Source: Bacteroidota bacterium | GTDB taxonomy: Bacteria; Bacteroidota; Rhodothermia; Rhodothermales; Rubricoccaceae | Direction: 5' to 3' | Length of the DNA stretch: 64,000 nucleotides | NCBI GenBank assembly: GCA_039821555.1 | Contig: JBCBNX010000011.1 | Coordinates: forward strand, 40,876-104,875 | Shown: positions 1-8,447 of the stretch, in pieces | How positions within the stretch are numbered: the first letter of the stretch is position 1 | Layout: each line of letters opens with the position of its first letter | Notes under the pieces: model-generated | Database searches by the model: none | What the model was told of the DNA's origin: nothing | Seen by the model: the letters and a program-made list of their open reading frames with translations, nothing else | Position numbers and translations under genes: made by a program

Positions 1-1
1 A

Positions 2-100
2 GTCGGAGAGTATGGAATGGTCCTCGCAGCCATACTCATGGCTGTAGCTCTTCCATGGGAGTGGTACAAGATGTACAAGTCGCGAAAGTCTAGGAAGTAG
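2..100 (+). CDS. C-terminal end of a small membrane protein (cut by window edge)
   Basis: The reading frame is open from the window edge to a TAG at 98-100. It encodes a hydrophobic stretch (GMVLAAILMAVALPW) followed by a strongly basic tail (KMYKSRKSRK), which looks like a final transmembrane helix with a positively charged cytoplasmic end. The family cannot be named from 32 residues. The same frame stays open after the TAG to 244, so the stop may be a real gene end or an interruption. Third-position GC is lower than in the neighbouring genes. Confidence 0.35.
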   Translation, partial: VGEYGMVLAAILMAVALPWEWYKMYKSRKSRK

Positions 101-121
101 CCTTCGTCGTGGTTACCCGAA

Positions 122-244
122 GTGCCCATCGATGTCCTCATTACCTTTCACAAGCGGGCATATGAGGCCCTCGGCGCTGCCCAGGCCCACCTGATGCGTG
201 TCAAGGACGAGGCGCTAGCCGAGCGCTTCGGCGAGGAGGCGTAG
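122..244 (+). CDS. Very short hypothetical ORF (40 aa), in frame after the upstream TAG
   Basis: A GTG at 122 opens a 40-codon frame ending at TAG 242-244. The product is hydrophilic and probably helical (AYEALGAAQAHLMRVKDEAL), with no recognisable domain. It lies in the same frame as the preceding membrane fragment, separated only by TAG 98-100 and seven codons. It could therefore be the soluble tail of an interrupted membrane protein rather than a separate gene. No ribosome binding site is visible. Existence is uncertain. Confidence 0.25.
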   Translation: MPIDVLITFHKRAYEALGAAQAHLMRVKDEALAERFGEEA

Positions 245-361
245 CCGCAAACTCGTTCTGACTGCGGAAGACTCCGTATGCCCGGGCAGCGTAGTGCCTT
301 GCGTAGTCAAGCGGCACGGGGCTAGGCTGAGCGCATTGCCCCAACTCTTCTCGCTCCCGCT

Positions 362-790
362 ATGCGTCTGCTTCTCGCTGTCGTCGTCGTCGTCCTACTC
401 CTCGCCAGTCCGCCTGCGCTCGCCCAGGAAACCGGCAAGCTGGTGGGCATCGTCACGGACGACACCGGCGAACCGCTCCCCGGCGCGAACGTGGTCCTCG
501 ACGGCACGAAGCACGGTGCTGCGACCGACATCGACGGGGCGTTTGTCCTCCTCGACGTCCCACCCGGGACGTACGACGTGACAGCTTCTTTCGTCGGCTT
601 CGAGCGTCGCACGCAGCAGGTCGTGATCGCTGCCGGCGCAGCGTTGGCCCTAGACTTCGCCCTGCCTCCCGACCGGTCTGTCCCAGACTGCCACGTCATC
701 GGATACTGGCGGCCGTTCTTCTCGAACGACCCATACAGCTCGGTCACCCTCACGGCCGAGAAAATCACGCGGCTCCCGGTGGGGTGGTAG
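362..790 (+). CDS. Secreted carboxypeptidase-regulatory-like domain protein (truncated receptor-like)
   Basis: 142 aa. Residues 1-21 form a signal peptide with a long Val/Leu core ending ALAQ, so the mature protein is exported. Residues about 25-100 match the CarboxypepD_reg-like beta-sandwich (GIVTDDTGEPLPGANVVL, TDIDGAFVL, PPGTYDVTASFVGF). This domain usually forms the N-terminus of TonB-dependent outer-membrane receptors in this phylum. The C-terminal stretch SSVTLTAEKITRLPVGW resembles the junction where such receptors enter the plug domain, but the frame then stops at TAG. It is either a stand-alone periplasmic protein or the remnant of a SusC/RagA-type receptor. A convergent gene begins 1 bp later. 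Confidence 0.7.
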   Translation: MRLLLAVVVVVLLLASPPALAQETGKLVGIVTDDTGEPLPGANVVLDGTKHGAATDIDGAFVLLDVPPGTYDVTASFVGFERRTQQVVIAAGAALALDFALPPDRSVPDCHVIGYWRPFFSNDPYSSVTLTAEKITRLPVGW

Positions 791-791
791 G

Positions 792-2012
792 CTATCGCGT
801 CACGCCGTAGCCCTTGAGCACCTCACGGGCGACGACGGTCTTGTGCACCTCGTCGGGGCCGTCGTAGATGCGCGCGCCGCGCTCGTGGCGGTACCAGAAC
901 GCGAGCGGCGTGTCGTCGAGGACGCCGAGGCCGCCGTGCACCTGGATGGCGCGGTCGAGGACACGCTGGAGCAGGTCGGCGACGAGAAATTTGATCGCGC
1001 TCACCGCCGTGCGCGCTGCCCGTTGCCCGTCCCGCTCAATGCGCGCGGCGGTGTCCATCACCAGGAGCCGCGCCGCGTCGATCTGCGCGCGGCTCTCGGC
1101 GATCCAGACCTGCACCTGTTGCTGCCCCGCGAGCGGACTGCCCGGCGACAGCTCCCGCTCCACGGCGCGGCGGCACAGCAGGTCGAGAGCGCGCTCGCAA
1201 ACGCCGATCCAGCGCATGCAGTGGTGGATGCGCCCCGGCCCCAGCCGCTCCTGCGCGAGGAGGAAGCCGCCGCCCTCCGGCCCGAGCCGGTTCGCCACGG
1301 GCACGCGCACGCCGTGCAGCCGGATCTCGGAGTGCGAGAACCAGCCCTGCCCCTCGTCGCCCATCACGGGGAGGCGGCGGACGTGCTCCACGCCCTCAGC
1401 AGCGGTCGGCACGAGCAGCATCGACGCCCGTGCATAGGGACTCTCGGCGTCCGGGTTGGTCACCGCCATCACGATGCAGAAGGCCGCGCCGTCGAAACCT
1501 GTCGTGAACCACTTGTGGCCGTCGAGGACGTAGGTGTCGTCCCCCCCAGAAACAGACTCGCGCCGCGCCGTCGTGGAGAGATAGCGCGGGTTCGACCCGG
1601 CGTGCTCGGGCTCGGTCATCCCGAAGCACGAGCGGACCGTGCCGTGCAGCAGCGGCTGCAGAAACTCGCCCCGCTGCGCCTCGGTCGCGTGCGCGAGCAG
1701 CAGCTCGACGTTGCCCACGTCGGGCGCCTGGCAGTTGGTGGCGATGTGCCCGAGGAGGCTCCACCCGAGCGCCTCGCTGATGCGCGCAAAGTCGGGCAGC
1801 GACAGTCCCGGTCCGCCGTGCTCGGCGCTGAGGTAGAGGTTCCACAGCCCCGCCGCCTGCGCCTCGGCGCGCACGTCGGCCAGCCGCGCTTCGAGCGTGT
1901 CGTAATCGTGTGCCAGGAGGTACCGTTCGAGCGGCACGCACACCTCACGGACGAAGGCACGCACCTCACCGAGCAGGGTGTCGCGGTCGCGGGGGGAGGC
2001 GGTGTCGTGCAT
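792..2012 (-). CDS. Acyl-CoA dehydrogenase family protein
   Basis: About 406 aa from the ATG at 2012; the frame is open further upstream to 2078 but those residues do not look like the family. It would oxidise an acyl-CoA to the 2-enoyl-CoA with FAD as cofactor and pass electrons to ETF, as in fatty or branched-chain acid degradation. Visible signatures are the N-terminal helical region, the FAD-binding motif CFGMTEPEHAGSNP near residue 130, and a C-terminal RIYDGPDEVH block at about 382-390. That block is typical of the ACAD10/11-like subgroup. Length is normal for the family. The gene stands alone, convergent with the receptor-like gene to its left and divergent from the toxin-antitoxin pair. 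Confidence 0.9.
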   Translation of the reverse strand: MHDTASPRDRDTLLGEVRAFVREVCVPLERYLLAHDYDTLEARLADVRAEAQAAGLWNLYLSAEHGGPGLSLPDFARISEALGWSLLGHIATNCQAPDVGNVELLLAHATEAQRGEFLQPLLHGTVRSCFGMTEPEHAGSNPRYLSTTARRESVSGGDDTYVLDGHKWFTTGFDGAAFCIVMAVTNPDAESPYARASMLLVPTAAEGVEHVRRLPVMGDEGQGWFSHSEIRLHGVRVPVANRLGPEGGGFLLAQERLGPGRIHHCMRWIGVCERALDLLCRRAVERELSPGSPLAGQQQVQVWIAESRAQIDAARLLVMDTAARIERDGQRAARTAVSAIKFLVADLLQRVLDRAIQVHGGLGVLDDTPLAFWYRHERGARIYDGPDEVHKTVVAREVLKGYGVTR

Positions 2013-2142
2013 GACGAGGGTCGTATCAGGAAAGGCTGCGCAATATGGTACGGCCTCTGCTTTGCCTCGTGCTCCCAACCACCTCCGGGGATCGAGCGAG
2101 AGGCGAGCGCGTTCTCCGCCTCAACCAACCTTCTGTTGCCCT

Positions 2143-2379
2143 ATGGACCGCGCCAGCGTCTACCATACCCACCCCGGCTTGCTTAGCGGCACGCCCGTCT
2201 TCACCGGTACTCGCGTCCCTGTGGACTCGCTGATCCAGCACCTCCGGGCAGGCGTCACGCTCGATGCGTTCCTGGACGACTTCCCAAGCGTCAGCCGAGC
2301 ACAAGCCGAAGCATTCTTAGCGCTCGCCCTCAACGATGCGCTTGCACACACGCCCCACGACGTTGCAGTGGCTGCCTGA
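2143..2379 (+). CDS. DUF433 family antitoxin-like protein
   Basis: 78 aa, starting at the ATG at 2143. The sequence GLLSGTPVFTGTRVPVDSL, followed by a helix with LDDFPSVSRAQAEAFL, is the hallmark of DUF433, a small winged-helix-like family that acts as the antitoxin or DNA-binding partner of PIN-like toxins. Its stop overlaps the next start by one base (TGATG at 2377-2381), indicating translational coupling. In such pairs the antitoxin normally neutralises the downstream protein and may repress the shared promoter. The function is inferred from family and arrangement. Confidence 0.8.
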   Translation: MDRASVYHTHPGLLSGTPVFTGTRVPVDSLIQHLRAGVTLDAFLDDFPSVSRAQAEAFLALALNDALAHTPHDVAVAA

Positions 2380-2702
2380 TGCGCGTACTCCTGGACGAAA
2401 ACCTGCCGCGCAAGCTCAAACGGGCGTTCGCCTCCAGTCATGATGTCGTCACCGTTCAAGAACAGGGGTGGTCCGGCGTGCTCAACAGCGAGCTTCTGCG
2501 CCGGGCCGACGCGGCATTCGATGCGTTCGTGACGCTGGACCGTGGAATCGAGTACCAGCAGGATCTCACGGCGCTCTCGATTCGGATCGTGATCGTCCGC
2601 GCGCGCTCGAACAAGTTGGACGACCTCCTGCCTCTCGTGCCGTCGATTCAGGTCGCGCTCGAACGGCTTGCGCCCGGTGCGCTCGCCCACGTGTCGGGCT
2701 GA
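2379..2702 (+). CDS. DUF5615 PIN-like toxin
   Basis: 107 aa. The N-terminus MRVLLDENLPRKL is the diagnostic start of the DUF5615 PIN-like family; its conserved Asp/Glu pair (D6, E7) corresponds to the metal-binding acidic residues of PIN nucleases. A second acidic site, FVTLDRGIEYQ, lies near residues 50-60. The gene overlaps the upstream DUF433 gene by one base, the classic antitoxin-toxin order. It is predicted to be an RNA-cleaving toxin or a stability module; activity cannot be judged from sequence alone. Confidence 0.82.
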   Translation: MRVLLDENLPRKLKRAFASSHDVVTVQEQGWSGVLNSELLRRADAAFDAFVTLDRGIEYQQDLTALSIRIVIVRARSNKLDDLLPLVPSIQVALERLAPGALAHVSG

Positions 2703-2751
2703 CTCTGTGCCGACCGACGCTCCCATTCTGCCACCCGCTCGTCTCGGTGTC

Positions 2752-3222
2752 ATGCCCATTCCGTTGAAGCGGCTCAACGCGCTCCGCACCGGGCGTTCGC
2801 TCGCGGCTGAGATCCCAGCCAATAAACCGGGGCGGCGAGCTTTTGTCGTCGTGGTCCCGCAGTGCCCGTCACCGTATGAGCAACCCGAGGCCTGGCTCTA
2901 CACAGACCGCCAGTACGGATCCGTTCGACCTACGCCTGTGCTTCGAAGCCCCTCGTTCATCACCGGTTTCGAGGTCTTGCGTATCGAGCACGACGCGCAA
3001 TACACATACAGGGAATGGGGGTGGGACGCTGACCTCGTGCTGGCAGACAAGTCGACGCGGACGAAGAGAGTGCTCGTCGATGCAGAGGGCGAGATCGAGA
3101 CAGCGCTTGCACCATGGCTGGACGACGTAGAAACGCTCGGTCCGCCTCAAGACCATGACAGCGCACTCGTGAATAGCCCGCATCTCGGGCGACCGGAAGA
3201 GTATCCGCATCTGTGGAAGTAG
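2752..3222 (+). CDS. Hypothetical protein (156 aa)
   Basis: The ATG at 2752 gives 156 aa; the frame is open upstream to 2668 but overlaps the toxin gene. No domain is recognised. The product is soluble, rich in Arg/Trp/Tyr, with a beta-like centre (FITGFEVLRIEHDAQYTYREWGWDADLVLADK) and an acidic middle. It follows the toxin by 49 bp on the same strand and could share its transcript. Codon use resembles the host genes, so it is probably real. Confidence 0.5.
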   Translation: MPIPLKRLNALRTGRSLAAEIPANKPGRRAFVVVVPQCPSPYEQPEAWLYTDRQYGSVRPTPVLRSPSFITGFEVLRIEHDAQYTYREWGWDADLVLADKSTRTKRVLVDAEGEIETALAPWLDDVETLGPPQDHDSALVNSPHLGRPEEYPHLWK

Positions 3223-3432
3223 TCCTGACACGAATCCGTTTCCTGATACGAATCCGTTTGGGCGTCCAGGCAGACGCACGGGATCGTACCTCGTCGGATC
3301 GCCCTGTGCTCACGAGGAGCCGAAATCGACGGTCGCCGCGGCGTTTTCGCGCAACAACGGACAAGCCGTGGGCGTCATGAGGGCGCTACGCTTGAGCCCC
3401 GCTCTCTCGTCCAACCACCTGATTCTGAACCG

Positions 3433-5649
3433 ATGCACATCGACTCCTTGCTGCTTGCCCTGGTGTCTCTTCTTTTTCTGTCGCCAGGCAGCACAGCCCA
3501 CTTGAACGGGGCCCACCTCGCCGACGACGGCGAACCCGCCACCGTCGAAACCCAGGACGTTGACGATCCCAGCGATGACCCGCCTGAGGACAACCCGCTG
3601 CTGATGGTGTGGGATACGCCGTTCGGTACCCCGCCGCTGGATCTCATCGACGAGGCCCACTTCCTGCCGGCCTATGACGTGGCGCTGGCGAATCATACCG
3701 CCGAGATCGAGGCGATTGCCACCAACGCGGAGGCACCCACGTTTACTAACACGATGCTGGCGATGCAGCAGGCGGGGCGCGACCTCGGCCGCATCTCGCG
3801 GGTGTTCTTCAACCTGACTAGCTCGGCCTCGAACGACGAGATCCGCGCGATCCAGCGCGAGATGAGCCCGCGCCTCGCCGCGCACAGCGCCTCGATCACG
3901 CTCAACCCGGCGCTGTTCGCCCGCATCGACGCACTCTATCAGGCGCGCGAGACGCTCGACCTCGAACCGCAGGAGGCGCGGCTGCTGGAGACCACGCACG
4001 AGGACTTTATCCGCGCCGGGGCCCAGTTGGAGGGCACGGACCGCGAGCGCTTTGCCGAGATCCGCTCGTCGCTAGCGGGGCTGTACACCCAGTTCGCCCA
4101 GAACGAGCAGGCCGACCGGGAGGCGTGGACGCTCGAACTGAGCGAGGAGGACATCGCGGACCTGCCGGACTACATCGTGTCGGCGGCGGCCGGGGCGGCG
4201 GCGGACCGCGGCATGGAGGGCCACGTGATCACGCTGGCCCGCTCCAGCGTGGAGCCGTTCCTGCAGGCCTCGCCCAACCGCGAGCAGCGCGAGATCGCCT
4301 GGCGTGCCTGGACCCAGCGCGGGTCCAACGCGAACGACAACGACAACGAGGACACGATCCGCGAGATTCTGGCCCTCCGCCTGGAGCTTGCCAACCTACT
4401 CGGCTTCGAGACCTTCGCCCACTACCGCACCGCCGGGACGATGGCAGGCACGCCCGAAGCGGCGATGTCGCTGATGGAGCAGGTCTGGTACCCAGCCCGC
4501 GACCGCGCCCTCGAAGAGGCCGCTGACATCGAAGCGCGCATTGAGGCAGCCGGGCTCGACCACGAGCTGCAGCCCTGGGACTGGCGCTACTACACCCAGC
4601 AGGTCCGCGCCGAGCGCTACGACCTCGACGAGAGCGAGGTCAAGGCCTACCTCCAACTCGACAACATGATCGAGGCGATGTTCTACGTCTCGCAGCGGCT
4701 CTTCGACCTCACGTTCGTCGAGCGCGACGACATCGCGACCTACCACCCGGACGTGCGCGTCTGGGAGATGCGCAGCCCCGACGGCGAGATCGCGGGCCTC
4801 TTCTACGGCGACTTCTTCGCCCGCCCGGGCAAGCGCGGCGGTGCCTGGATGTCGAGCTTCCGCGCGCAGAACGGGATCACCGGCGAGATCCCGCTCATCC
4901 TGAACAACTGCAACTACAACAAGCCCGCCGAGGGCGAGGCCGCGCTGCTGTCGTTCACCGACGCCGTGACGCTCTTCCACGAGTTCGGCCACGGCCTGCA
5001 CGGGCTGCTCTCCGACACCGCGTTCCCCTCGCTGGCGGGCACGTCGGTCGACCGCGACTTCGTGGAGTTCCCGGCGCAGATCTACGAGCACTGGCTCTCG
5101 CAGTCGGAGGTGCTGGAGCGCTTCGCCCTGCACCACGAAACTGGCGAGCCGATGCCGGACGCGCTGCTCGCGCGCGTGCTCAACGCCACGCAGTTCAACC
5201 AGGGCTTCGCGACGGTCGAGTTCCTGAACTCGGGTTTCGTGGACCTGGCCTACCACCTGAATACCGATCCGGCCTCGCTGGAGATCGACGCCTTCGAGGA
5301 GGAGGTGCTGGCCAGCCGCGAGAACCTGGAGGACATCCCGATGCGCCACCGCTCGACGCACTTCCTGCACACGTTCGCGGGCGAGGGCTACTCCTCAGGC
5401 TACTACAGCTACCTCTGGGCGGGCGTCCTCGACAACGACGGCTTCGCGGCGTTCGAGGAGGCGGGCGACATCTTCGACCCGGTGCTCGCGCAGAAGCTCT
5501 ACGAGAGCGTCTTCTCCGCCGGCGACACGCAGCCCGCCATGGACGCCTACGTCGGCTTCCGGGGCCGTGAGCCGAACGTGGACGCGCTGCTGCGCAACCG
5601 CGGCTTCATCGAGGCCGAGGTCGGGGACGACGACGGCACCACGCTGTAA
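3433..5649 (+). CDS. M3 family zinc metallopeptidase (oligopeptidase A / peptidyl-dipeptidase Dcp type)
   Basis: 738 aa. A hydrophobic N-terminus (residues 5-20) suggests a signal peptide, so the enzyme is probably periplasmic. The catalytic motif HEFGH is at residues 516-520 and the downstream FVEFPAQIYEHW segment supplies the third zinc ligand (Glu) as in thimet-type oligopeptidases. The long helical N-terminal part (from FLPAYDVALANHTAEIEAI) and overall length fit Dcp/OpdA. It would cleave short peptides to di- or oligopeptides. It stands alone, and a terminator-like hairpin follows the stop. Confidence 0.93.
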   Translation: MHIDSLLLALVSLLFLSPGSTAHLNGAHLADDGEPATVETQDVDDPSDDPPEDNPLLMVWDTPFGTPPLDLIDEAHFLPAYDVALANHTAEIEAIATNAEAPTFTNTMLAMQQAGRDLGRISRVFFNLTSSASNDEIRAIQREMSPRLAAHSASITLNPALFARIDALYQARETLDLEPQEARLLETTHEDFIRAGAQLEGTDRERFAEIRSSLAGLYTQFAQNEQADREAWTLELSEEDIADLPDYIVSAAAGAAADRGMEGHVITLARSSVEPFLQASPNREQREIAWRAWTQRGSNANDNDNEDTIREILALRLELANLLGFETFAHYRTAGTMAGTPEAAMSLMEQVWYPARDRALEEAADIEARIEAAGLDHELQPWDWRYYTQQVRAERYDLDESEVKAYLQLDNMIEAMFYVSQRLFDLTFVERDDIATYHPDVRVWEMRSPDGEIAGLFYGDFFARPGKRGGAWMSSFRAQNGITGEIPLILNNCNYNKPAEGEAALLSFTDAVTLFHEFGHGLHGLLSDTAFPSLAGTSVDRDFVEFPAQIYEHWLSQSEVLERFALHHETGEPMPDALLARVLNATQFNQGFATVEFLNSGFVDLAYHLNTDPASLEIDAFEEEVLASRENLEDIPMRHRSTHFLHTFAGEGYSSGYYSYLWAGVLDNDGFAAFEEAGDIFDPVLAQKLYESVFSAGDTQPAMDAYVGFRGREPNVDALLRNRGFIEAEVGDDDGTTL

Positions 5650-5683
5650 CGCGTCACGCCGAGATCCGACGATCCAGACCGTG

Positions 5684-5722
5684 AGCGGTCCTCCTCAACG
5701 CCGAGGGGGACCGCTTGCACGT
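5684..5722 (+). terminator. Probable terminator of the M3 peptidase gene
   Basis: AGCGGTCCTCCTC (5684-5696) pairs with GAGGGGGACCGCT (5703-5715) with one mismatch and a 6-nt loop, 35 bp after the stop codon. The following T content is weak (TTGC), so it may act only partly. Confidence 0.5.
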
Positions 5723-5839
5723 TGTTGAAGGCATGCAAGCGAAAATAGACAAAGAGAATGTGTGTGCGCTGCCGAGCCCGCCTCGGCAATTCCGCTAGGG
5801 GTCTTAACTTGCGCTGTGCAGGCCAGATGACCCAATCCC

Positions 5840-7015
5840 ATGAGAATAGTACTTCGAACAAGTGGAGGACGCGGTGAATACGAGCTAGCAGGTTCTCAAG
5901 GTAGCCTGACCCGTTCCGACCTTTTCGACCGCGAGTTGGTACTTGAGCCTGTTCCGGGTACCTCTATTGCGACTGACAACTACGCACGAGACGTTCAGGG
6001 CAAGCCTCGAATTCGTCTTGGCGATAAGCCGGGAAGGTACAGCCACACCTATCTCGTTCTGGCAGGCCTTCTTCTTCTCGCAAAGCCTAAACGCGAGTTA
6101 GGTGATACAAATCACGATCGCCTTCAACTGATCGACAATGGATATTCAATCACTTCTATCCTGATTGACGTTACTGTTTTCGATAGTAACCAGGTTGTTG
6201 TCCGTCCTACTGATCTTGTAGTTTCCAACTTCGGCGGTGAACATGCACGCGTAGATGTTGTTGAGCGTCTAGAATTGGTCTATGAGCTTTGGGGGGCTGC
6301 TCACCGGAGTCCTGACTCCGAGGTAAAGCGACTCATTCTGAGCCACAATACCGCCTTCGAGAATGGTGACGCCCCCGAACTCGTTCGCTTAGCTCGAATC
6401 ATCAGACGCCTTATCACTAGTGACGAGGACCCGTTGACGCAACTCCTTCGTCGTTTCGGGGCTGGTGGCGAGGCCGCGACTGGAGCTGGCGTCCATCGTG
6501 AGTTTGTCGAGGCAGGCATTGAGGAAGATGATTCTAGAAGTGTTCGAGAGGCCGCTGTAGATACCATTCGCAAGTGGCGCAAGGTCCAGATGCGAGGTGC
6601 ACAGGCAGAGCGTTTTCGTCGAGAGGTGCAACATGCCTACGGCTTCACCTGCCTTTTTACTGGCTATCATCTTCCTCCAACGTCGGTCACGCGAACTCCG
6701 GGAGTAGACGCTTCCCATATTCTTCCGTGGGCACATCATCGTATCAACGACGTGACCAATGGTATTTGTCTCAACAAGCTATGCCATTGGGCCTTCGACG
6801 AGGGTGTATTGCGTCTTGCCTTCGACGCCTCCTCGAACGATTACCTGCTTTCGATCCCCAACGCCGTCTTAGAGGCTGGCGGTAGCGGTCAGATTGATCT
6901 GTCTCCTTTCAAGCCACTGGTTGGACCAATACCTCGACACCGACTCCCTTCAAATCAGGCTCATTGGCCCGACCCCGCTTTCATCACACGCTTCAACCGG
7001 GGCTTCAGCGACTAA
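5840..7015 (+). CDS. HNH endonuclease, probable type II restriction enzyme
   Basis: 391 aa. The C-terminal third (about residues 265-330) carries an HNH_2-type nuclease domain: a Cys in GFTCLFTG, then ASHILPWAHHR with the catalytic histidines, then NGICLNKLCHWAFDEG with the Asn and further Cys/His. The N-terminal 250 residues are of unrecognised type and probably recognise DNA. The gene converges on a DNA cytosine methyltransferase and their 3' ends overlap by 11 bp. Both are clearly lower in GC than the flanking genes, so they form a mobile restriction-modification cassette. It would cut unmethylated incoming DNA. The recognition site cannot be deduced. Confidence 0.85.
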   Translation: MRIVLRTSGGRGEYELAGSQGSLTRSDLFDRELVLEPVPGTSIATDNYARDVQGKPRIRLGDKPGRYSHTYLVLAGLLLLAKPKRELGDTNHDRLQLIDNGYSITSILIDVTVFDSNQVVVRPTDLVVSNFGGEHARVDVVERLELVYELWGAAHRSPDSEVKRLILSHNTAFENGDAPELVRLARIIRRLITSDEDPLTQLLRRFGAGGEAATGAGVHREFVEAGIEEDDSRSVREAAVDTIRKWRKVQMRGAQAERFRREVQHAYGFTCLFTGYHLPPTSVTRTPGVDASHILPWAHHRINDVTNGICLNKLCHWAFDEGVLRLAFDASSNDYLLSIPNAVLEAGGSGQIDLSPFKPLVGPIPRHRLPSNQAHWPDPAFITRFNRGFSD

Positions 7016-8207
7016 TCGCAAACTCAGGTTCTGCTGTCTGCTGACCATCACCTGCTACATTTCTAGCGCGATCCAAGTAAAGGCGGATACGATGTGCCAG
7101 CCACTCAGCTACAGGCGGCGTCACGGCGTTGCCAAGAGCATGGTACCGAGCCGAATCAAGTGCATCGCCGTCTAGTGTGCTGTTTTCGGGCAACGTCCAA
7201 CTCGGAGGAAAAGCCATCACCCCCTCACACTCATAGGGCGTAAGTCTTCGCACGTCGCCTCTATTCGGATAGCAAACGTAGTTGCGGCTCCAATCCGTTC
7301 CAGTATGCCTCGCCGACGTAGCGTACAGACAATAGGCAATAGATTGGATTACTGGTCCTTCTCCGCTAGTATCTCCAACGACTTTCTTAAATGGGGACGG
7401 AGATTTCTTCCCATTCTGTCCACTCGCCTTAGGATTCCCCTGGCTGCGTTCGGGCTCAAAAAGTATTGACGCCGGACCTCCCCCGTCTCGATAACACCCG
7501 ACAATGTAGACGCGCTGGCGCGACTGGGGGACTCCGAAGTTTTTGCTGTTAAGAGTACGCCATCCAACAGCATACCCGAGTTCGGCCAGCGTTTCGAGGA
7601 GCACTCCAAAATCTCGTCCTTTGTGCGAACTGAGGAGACCTGCAACGTTTTCGATAACAAGAACTCGGGGCTTGCCTTCTCTAACCAGTCCAGCAAACTC
7701 ATAAAAGAGGCGAGACTTGCTTCCTCGAAGTCCGTCTCTCTTACCCATTCTTGCAAGAGAGAGGTCTTGACACGGGAAGCCTCCGACCCATACGTCGGAA
7801 AGAGGGATTGTTGCATGGTCTAGTGTGGTGATGTCATCCCAACGTGGGACCTTGGGCCAGTGTGCCTCCAGCACAGTATTGCAAAACGGTTCAACTTCGC
7901 ATTGAAAGCTGACCTCAAAGCCTTCTTGTTCAAAACCAATGTCGAATCCACCGATTCCGGTGAAGAAGGAAGCAACCTTGTACGTAGTGAAAGGGGTTGT
8001 CGAATACGGGGCCTTCGGGTCCGCGACAAGCCCTCCTTCCTTGAAAGCGCGGAATGTCTCTAGATCGTTCTCCGTGAACACCCGGTAGCCGCTACTCGGA
8101 TTCCGATGAACCTCTTCTACTTTCCCCTCCCTAATCCACCGGCCAATCGTCCCGTAAGAGACGCCTATCGCCTTCGCGGCCTGTCGCTGGGAGTAAGTAC
8201 TGCTCAT
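7005..8207 (-). CDS. DNA (cytosine-5)-methyltransferase with N-terminal HTH
   Basis: 400 aa from the ATG at 8207; an upstream ATG at 8288 adds 27 residues without domain character. Residues 1-60 are a MerR/excisionase-like winged helix (SQRQAAKAIGVSYGTIGRWI, then SGYRVFTENDLETF). C5-methyltransferase motifs follow in order: I FFTGIGGFD (81-89), IV GGFPCQDLS with catalytic Cys146, VI VIENVAGLL (184-192), VIII QSRQRVYIVG (228-237) and X HALGNAVTPP near the end. It protects host DNA from the partner HNH nuclease. The fused HTH probably lets it repress its own or the nuclease promoter, as known for other HTH-bearing C5 methyltransferases (inference). GC is low, suggesting transfer. Confidence 0.93.
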   Translation of the reverse strand: MSSTYSQRQAAKAIGVSYGTIGRWIREGKVEEVHRNPSSGYRVFTENDLETFRAFKEGGLVADPKAPYSTTPFTTYKVASFFTGIGGFDIGFEQEGFEVSFQCEVEPFCNTVLEAHWPKVPRWDDITTLDHATIPLSDVWVGGFPCQDLSLARMGKRDGLRGSKSRLFYEFAGLVREGKPRVLVIENVAGLLSSHKGRDFGVLLETLAELGYAVGWRTLNSKNFGVPQSRQRVYIVGCYRDGGGPASILFEPERSQGNPKASGQNGKKSPSPFKKVVGDTSGEGPVIQSIAYCLYATSARHTGTDWSRNYVCYPNRGDVRRLTPYECEGVMAFPPSWTLPENSTLDGDALDSARYHALGNAVTPPVAEWLAHRIRLYLDRARNVAGDGQQTAEPEFAISR

Positions 8208-8447
8208 GAAAGGAGATGAGACCGAGTTCGCCAAACCTGTATCAAGCTGTATCACTCCAAAGTTACGAAACCGCCCCCAGAGTATCAAGAAAGCTGATTC
8301 CAGTCTCTACGTTGGCCTCCAAAATATCTCAAAACTTATCCGAATGTTTTTTGTCCTGCCCAAACGAGTGACACCCGGATCGCGCCTCGTCGGATCGCGT
8401 AGGTTAGCGCCTGCTCGCCCCTCCGCCACCCCGTCTTCCGCCGCCGC

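Noticed and set aside
843..2186. Long plus-strand open frame across the acyl-CoA dehydrogenase
   Set aside because: It is the reverse-strand shadow of a clearly recognised enzyme in GC-rich DNA; the translation is Arg/Ala/Pro-rich with no domain.
3287..8399. Shared CCTCGTCGGATCGC at about 3287 and 8386 as attachment sites of an island containing the RM cassette
   Set aside because: A 14-bp match of this composition is expected by chance in 64 kb, and the interval includes the clearly host-like M3 peptidase gene.
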